Assembly (NCBI GenBank): GCA_015143295.1
Contig: CM026568.1
Coordinates: 14,514,607-14,578,606, forward strand
Direction: 5' to 3'
Origin: Tetracentron sinense
Taxonomy: Eukaryota > Streptophyta > Magnoliopsida > Trochodendrales > Trochodendraceae
Length of the DNA: 64,000 bases
The notes under the pieces: model-generated
What the model saw: the letters and a program-made list of their open reading frames with translations, nothing else
Database searches by the model: none
Told to the model about the DNA's origin: nothing
Program-made: the position numbers and the translations under genes
Shown: positions 59,901 through 64,000 of the stretch, piece by piece
Numbering within the stretch: position 1 is the first letter of the stretch
How the letters are laid out: each line of letters opens with the position of its first letter

Positions 59901-62726
59901 GTGGGTTGCATCATATTGAATTGAAGTGGGTTGCTTCACATGGGGTTGCATCAAGATATGCTAAAGTGAGTTGCATCAAGTTATATGCAGTGGGCTTTAT
60001 TTGTGACACCCCAAGGAACACCCGAAAATTACTGTCCACTGTTTGGGGCTGAGTTGAGGGTTCAGCAAGGCCTTTTCAGAAAGTTGCAGCCTATTTACGA
60101 AACTGCCATTGTGTGGCAACTTTCGCAAATAGGGTCTACCCCTATCCGAATCGTCCCAAATCCGAAAGATAGACCCTATTTTTCGCAAATAGGGTCTACC
60201 CCCATAATTTTGAAAGGGGTTCGATAAATTACTGGACATAACTTGATGCAACTCACTTAGAATATCTTGAATCCTTGATGCAACCCCATGTGAAGCAACC
60301 CACTTCAATTCAATAAGATGCAACCCACGTGTGGTAAGCAAACCCACTTCAACAAGTTACTACAAGATGATTTCAAAAGTAAAGAAGAATTGAGAACCCA
60401 CCATCAAGAACAGTCGTGGGATAGTAGCAATACAGTAATCGTCCTTTTCGGCAATTATGTTGTGGTGAAGACAATCACACAATCTCACCAATGTAAGAGG
60501 TCATTCTCTTTCTTATGTTTGCGGTCTAAATATTAATTATTTCAATTTTCAACTGAAGATAGTCATATATGCAGATGGAGAAATTTGACAGGGATGTCAG
60601 GGCATCCAAGTTTGCAGAACTGGTGAACAAACACTTTGCAGCGATTGCCATTCCAAAAGGCATCCACTGTCTCTCTCTGCGTTTGACCGATGAGTACTCT
60701 TCGAATGCTCATGCACGCAAACAGCTGCCATCTCCAGAGTTACTCCCCTTGCTCTCAGACAACTCTCACCACCACTTCGTCCTGGCAACTGATAACATCC
60801 TGGCAGCTTCCGTCGTGGTCACTTCTGCAGTCCAGTCGTCTCTTGAACCTGAGAATATAGTCTTCCATGTCATCACTGACAAGAAGACTTACGCAGGTAT
60901 GCACTCATGGTTTGCGCTTGACCCTGTCTCACCAGCTATTGTTGAGGTGAAAGGTGTTCACCAGTTTGACTGGTTAACAAGAGAGAATGTACCGGTGCTC
61001 GAAGCTGTAGAGAGGCATCAGGGCATCCGAAATTACTACCATGGGAATCACATCTCTGGGGCCAATCTTAGTGAGATTACTCCACGGACATTTGCTTCAA
61101 AATTGCAGGCCAGAAGTCCGAAGTACATTTCATTACTCAACCATATCCGCATATATATCCCAGAGGTCAGTAGAAGTGCATTGAACTTTTCTCTTCACTT
61201 TTATATGTTTTTATATGAATATTTGAAACCAATGATGCAAGATTTGAGTGTAGAATTGATGGTAAAGAGCTTGGAATTGTTTTGGGAATTTTTTAAGATT
61301 GAAGTCGACTTGGCCAAGTTGATGAGGGAGTGTTGATTTATTCGAATCTGCAAAAGCCGAAAAAAGATATAAAATGAGAGGAAAGAGATAGAGGTAGAAA
61401 GACAAAAGGTCAATAGCATTGGAAGAAGAAAGATCTTAACAGTTTGGTGGTTTAGAGAGATATAGAAGAAGAAAAGGGAGTGGAGTGATTTTTTCTATAT
61501 AATTAATTGGGTAAGGGATTCATGAGTGGCTTCTTCTTGTGGTTGTGTGTGTGTGCAGGTGTCCTGTCCCAAATATTTGTAATAGCATTATGTGGACTGT
61601 TGAGATTGACTGGGATTATTATCCTTTTTATTGTTGTTTTTTGTATGGTGTTCTTGAAGCATCCTGACTTTCACTCTGTGATACATCTTGATCAGCTCTT
61701 CCCGAACCTCGACAAGGTGGTTTTCTTAGATGATGATGTTGTAATTCAGCGTGACCTGTCGCGGCTCTGGGAAATTGACCTTGGAGGCAACGTTAATGGG
61801 GCAGTGGAAACCTGCATAGGCGAAGACAAGTTGGTGATGTCCAAGCGATTCAGGAACTACTTCAATTTTTCTCATCCCATAATAGCCAAGAATTTAAACC
61901 CTGATGAATGTGCATGGGCTTACGGGATGAACATCTTCGATCTGCGTGCATGGAGGAAGACAAATATCAGAGACACATATCATTTTTGGCTGAAGGAGGT
62001 AATATTCAAGTACTTGTATTACTATTACACACTTGTATGAAGTAATTTTTTTCCGATTTTATGGGGGTTGTGTTGGGGGTTAAGATACTACAGAACGTAA
62101 TTGAACTAACAAAATAAGATAGCATTTCCTTGTCTATCAGGAGTGACCACAGTATTCTCCATGTGTGCAAGAGATTTCCAAAGTTTCATCTGTCATAAAA
62201 AAGGTTTTCTAAGTCCGCAATCGACTCATGCACTGTTTTTCTGAAAAATTGTTTGGGCTTTAGCTTTCACATCCTGGCCAAACTGAGTCCACTTGTTTGA
62301 GTTTTCAGTTGATCACATGTTTTATGCATGGCTTACTTCATACAAGCCTTTCACAGGTTCAATTATCATTTGAGTTATTGAACTGAAAAAAAGATGCTTC
62401 CTTGCTATTTCTCACTAAGATTGTGGAACTTTCTGGTGCAGAATCTGAAGTCGAACTTGACAATGTGGAAGCTTGGAACACTACCGCCTGCTTTAATCGC
62501 ATTCAAAGGTCATGTTCACCCAATCGACCCGTCCTGGCACATGCTAGGCTTGGGCTACCAGAATAACTCTCATGTTGAGAGCATGAAGGCGGCTGCAGTT
62601 ATCCACTACAATGGCCAGTCTAAACCATGGCTGGAGATTGGTTTTGAGCCTCTCCGGTCATTTTGGACTAAGTATGTAAACTCTTCCAATGACTTTGTAA
62701 GGGACTGCCACATATTGGAGTCGTAG
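47342..62726 (+). CDS. GAUT12: GAUT12/IRX8, GT8 galacturonosyltransferase-family protein
   Basis: Six exons with GT-AG introns: 47342-47555, 50428-50483, 51107-51262, 60575-61165, 61696-61998, 62442-62726. They join in frame to 534 residues (Arabidopsis IRX8: 535). It is a Golgi type II membrane protein; in Arabidopsis it is needed for secondary-wall xylan, and irx8 mutants lose the xylan reducing-end oligosaccharide. Seen here: a short basic N-terminus, membrane helix at about 39-62, a stem region, and a GT8 domain with FLDDDVV (DxD metal site, residues 351-353) and the C-terminal HYNGQSKPW (495-503). The sequence follows IRX8, not GAUT13/14, from MQLHFSPSMRSITISSS onward. The start is MM; the second Met (47345) fits the Arabidopsis start. 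Intron 3 is 9.3 kb and intron 1 is 2.9 kb, both full of transposons. Confidence 0.95.
48566..48959. mobile_element. Long-hairpin MITE in GAUT12 intron 1
   Basis: Almost the whole 394 bp is one palindrome. AGGCTCAGGATCCTCTCGAG starts it and its inverse ends it, and the arms pair for more than 150 bp (including CCACGTGTCTCC / GGAGACACGTGG). TTTACTA flanks both sides (48559-48565 and 48960-48966). The arms contain nested shorter hairpins. Confidence 0.85.
49085..49796. repeat. Family A element, copy 4, in GAUT12 intron 1
   Basis: It contains AAAACCGTTACATAGTGACC at the left and ACATAACGGTTTCGGC...TTTTTTAACC at the right. The left terminus is worn. Confidence 0.5.
49885..50030. repeat. Fragment of the CCTAGGCG family
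   Basis: It has ACTAGGCGA and GTCTAGGCATTGCC words and ends TTTTGACTACACTG, the inverse of the terminus at about 4018. Confidence 0.4.
50525..50950. mobile_element. MITE filling most of GAUT12 intron 2
   Basis: The arms pair over about 90 bp with mismatches. For example, left CACATGACATGTC and CCGACCGTTGGATG oppose right GACATG-type words and CATCCAACGGTTGG. Right after it comes (CT)n(AT)n at 50951-50998, then the exon 3 acceptor about 100 bp on. Confidence 0.65.
51263..51645. other. Start of GAUT12 intron 3
   Basis: Intron sequence with a GAAGAAGAAAGAAG purine tract near 51590-51630. No feature recognised. Confidence 0.5.
51646..52262 (-). pseudogene. Gag relic of a Ty3/gypsy element, Tat/Ogre-like
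   Basis: Reading down from 52262 with frameshifts: LEKVKVPKFNKYNGKGCPST, then HLKVYYGDMFPYGTKRK, SSLDPQKIQTWKELSEACIE, QCSFNIELVPQRADLKWM and SNEESFLDYVIQWRDSI. The pattern (PKF-KY-G...P--HL--Y, then TWK-L---F---Y-FN) is that of Tat/Ogre-type gag. No LTRs or pol are attached. Confidence 0.65.
52263..52974. other. Unassigned repeat-derived intron DNA
   Basis: Probably more of the gag element. At about 52860-52930 the phrase TTTACGTGGTTCACCC resembles a copia LTR in reverse. Confidence 0.35.
52975..54080 (-). mobile_element. Copia LTR-like segments in reverse, with primer site
   Basis: About 52975-53660 is the reverse complement of the LTR at 57165-59179, for example GCGTGATCGCAGC versus GCTGCGATCACGC. 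A second reverse LTR piece starts at 53942 (TGTTGGGG in plus sense), preceded at 53928-53940 by the inverse of a Met-type primer site, TGGTATCAAAGCC in element sense. Only a short leader lies between, so this is an internally deleted, minus-strand element. Confidence 0.6.
54866..57109 (+). pseudogene. Ty1/copia pol remnant in GAUT12 intron 3
   Basis: In shifting frames: integrase core (YFITFTNDYSRYGYIYFM, RMDRGGEYV, HQLSTPCTS, later NRVPTKTTSLTPYELWTG), a reverse transcriptase with EYKARLVAKGYN, then a deletion of its middle, then VDDILIARNY and GELDYVLGIKIF, and RNase H (GLCDADFAGDLDDRKSTSGY, SSKKQGCIARYTMK, HIKLQYHYINNVI, TKPIGTEEFRRH) in the long frame 56606-57172. Gag and the start of pol are missing and stops are frequent. 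It runs in the same direction as GAUT12. Confidence 0.85.
57110..59179 (+). mobile_element. 3' LTR of the copia element, interrupted by a hAT-like insertion
   Basis: It begins TGTTGGATATTGAG just after a purine-rich AGTTGGAGA and ends CGCACCCCAACA. Without the 1.37-kb insertion it would be about 0.7 kb. Its outer part repeats, in reverse, the DNA at 52975-53660. Confidence 0.65.
57287..58662. mobile_element. hAT-like non-autonomous element inside the LTR
   Basis: GCTGTCAAA at the left and TTTGACAGC at the right are inverse. Both subterminal regions are rich in GGCCCGGCCC, GCCCTTGAGGG and related words in opposite orientation. No transposase is present. Compared with the LTR-like copy at 52975-53660, about 50 bp of LTR next to the right end is missing, so no clear 8-bp duplication can be read. 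Confidence 0.6.
59180..59730. other. Unassigned intron DNA, possibly LTR-derived
   Basis: It contains a CCTATAAAGGG box (about 59640) and TTGGTTGAATGAGG, phrases in the style of a Ty3-type LTR. No boundaries were found. Confidence 0.3.
59731..60500. repeat. Large inverted repeat directly before GAUT12 exon 4
   Basis: Arms 59731-59986 and 60231-60500 are inverse with roughly 95% identity by eye. For example, CACATGGGGTTGCATCAAG on the left faces CTTGATGCAACCCCATGTG on the right. The loop is about 245 bp and holds TCGCAAATAGGGTCTACCCC twice. The structure ends about 75 bp before the exon 4 acceptor and would be transcribed in the pre-mRNA. Confidence 0.85.
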
Positions 62727-63610
62727 TAGATCTACTGGAAGAGTTAGAACAGCAAGACAGATCAAATAGAAAAGGATATAGTTGACATGGCTGCCTGTCA
62801 GTTTTTGTGGCTTGAAATCTCGAGAGATTGTCCAATTTGCCAGGTGGGTATGCTGACTGATCCAGATTTTCTGCTGCCACTCCTACTCTTACATAAAAGG
62901 ACCTGTATCACCGGAGGGTGTGAAACATTCTTTCAATCTGTAACATAGCAATCCATGCTCTATTTTTTGGTTGGAAAAGGATTCTTTTCCTTTTTGTCTT
63001 CCAAGGGGGATATTACCTCATTTCTTACCACGAAGAATTCTGGGTATTAGGCAAAGCGGGTTAAGGGGAACTGTACACACGATCAGAAATTCCTTCTGAG
63101 ATGCCTATCAGTCACAGGTAGTCGCAAGAACGGGAAGGTGTGGACTGGGTTCTTTTTTTTGTAGGCACTCCTCATTAGCCCAAGACATCTTTTTCTTTCC
63201 TTAATTTTTATTTTCTTCATATATTTTTTTTCTGGATCATCAAAATTTTTCGTTTTATATTCCTCAGGTGATTTTGAGTTGCTATATATCATGGAGATTT
63301 CTGTCTTATGGATCTCATTGAACTAGGGAACCATTTTTTGGATATCTGTCAGTATCTATTATGTACAATTCATGATATTATTGAAAATGTGCAGATAATT
63401 CTTTTTTTCTTTCGCATCTCTCAGTTACTATTGAATTGTAAATGATGATCTCTATGGTGTAGTCTGTTGTATTAGGACTTGGTGGACCAACAAAGCATGC
63501 TCATGGTGGTTGTCTAGAATTAGAACAGTTGTCAGATACTGTGAGAAGTTCAATTATTTATATTTCACATTTAAGCTGTCTTAGTTATTGTTAACATTGT
63601 TCATATTAAT
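62727..63610 (+). other. GAUT12 3' UTR and flank
   Basis: No further coding signal. The polyadenylation site was not fixed. Frames here are short and on the opposite strand. Confidence 0.5.
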
Positions 63611-64000
63611 CTTAAACGAGCTGAATCAAATAGGATCTGACTTGAGGTTGGCTTGTTTAAACATTCAAGCTCAGATAAAAGCTTGGCTTGATTTGTTCGA
63701 GCTTGAAATGCCAGCTTGGCTTGAATGCAGCCCTAGCTTGACCAGAGTTTTCTTAGAACATAAAACATGAGATTAAATAAGGGATTTGATAATCTTGTGT
63801 ATTTTTGTTTTTGGTAAGATAATCTTGTTAACTTGCAACATATTAATAGAGTAAGGGAGTTATATATTCGATTATAATTCTATTTAACAAGATATTCTTG
63901 TACATGTACTTCACGACTAATACAACATTCAGAACCAAAGCGGTGAATTTAAATTATGTGTTCGAGCCGAGCTTGGTCAAGCTTGAGCCGGACTTGAACA
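63611..64000. repeat. Repeat with AGCTTGGCTTGA words, cut by the window end
   Basis: GCTTGAAATGCCAGCTTGG (about 63700) is the inverse of a phrase near 8255. GAGCCGAGCTTGGTCAAGC at 63965 may be the opposite end. Same family as 8172-8411 and 19310-19497. Confidence 0.5.

Noticed and set aside
60569..61336. A 255-codon frame that could be read as a separate GT8 gene start
   Set aside because: It is exon 4 of GAUT12 read through the acceptor at 60574 and past the donor at 61166; the true exon is 60575-61165.
61507..62040. A 177-codon frame with a hydrophobic start
   Set aside because: The first part is intron 4 sequence; only 61696-61998 is coding, as exon 5 of GAUT12.
47342..62726. Assignment to GAUT13/GAUT14 instead of GAUT12
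   Set aside because: The N-terminus, the GVNKCSSLDCLGRR region and the exon 4 text follow IRX8 much more closely than GAUT13/14 as I recall them.

Overview
This is a nuclear window from a flowering plant, most likely a dicot. The evidence is plant-specific genes split by GT-AG introns, an intronless PLS-type PPR gene, plant retrotransposon lineages, many MITEs, and an old piece of plastid ycf2 in the nuclear DNA. I cannot name the species. Gene identities rest on protein sequences recalled from memory, mainly Arabidopsis. Transposon ends were aligned by eye, so they may be off by a few bases unless a target-site duplication (TSD) is given.

Layout. 1-7.0 kb has no confident gene; it holds short inverted-repeat elements and low-complexity DNA. 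A minus-strand gene at 7003-7284 encodes ISD11/LYRM4, a mitochondrial Fe-S assembly protein. A degraded ycf2 fragment lies just upstream of it. A complete but decayed Ty3/gypsy chromovirus (Tekay/Del-like, minus strand, LTRs of about 2.27 kb) fills 9092-18788 and splits an older repeat. An 11-exon secreted leucine-rich-repeat gene runs 19993-31424. Its intron 4 (6.4 kb) is packed with repeats, and next to exon 7 sits a 1.2-kb insertion carrying an intron-containing fragment of an ACT-domain-repeat (ACR) gene. A 687-residue PPR gene lies at 33711-35774. A LINE 3' end, two solo LTRs and several MITEs fill 36.7-46.7 kb. A six-exon GAUT12/IRX8 gene (534 residues) spans 47342-62726. Its 9.3-kb intron 3 holds a Tat/Ogre-like gag relic, copia remnants in both orientations, a hAT-like element, and a 0.77-kb hairpin that ends about 75 bp before the exon 4 acceptor. 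The last 1.3 kb is 3' flank and another repeat.

The four genes form no pathway: they serve mitochondrial Fe-S assembly, an unknown extracellular role, organelle RNA processing and secondary-wall xylan synthesis. ISD11 and the LRR gene may be ancestral neighbours, because their Arabidopsis counterparts carry nearly consecutive locus numbers (At5g61220 and At5g61240, from memory). I found no clearly new biological system. The most interesting points are the captured ACR fragment with the duplicated splice junction around it, the hairpin beside GAUT12 exon 4, the upstream ORFs of GAUT12, and the GATCGATC palindrome cluster in the chromovirus LTR.
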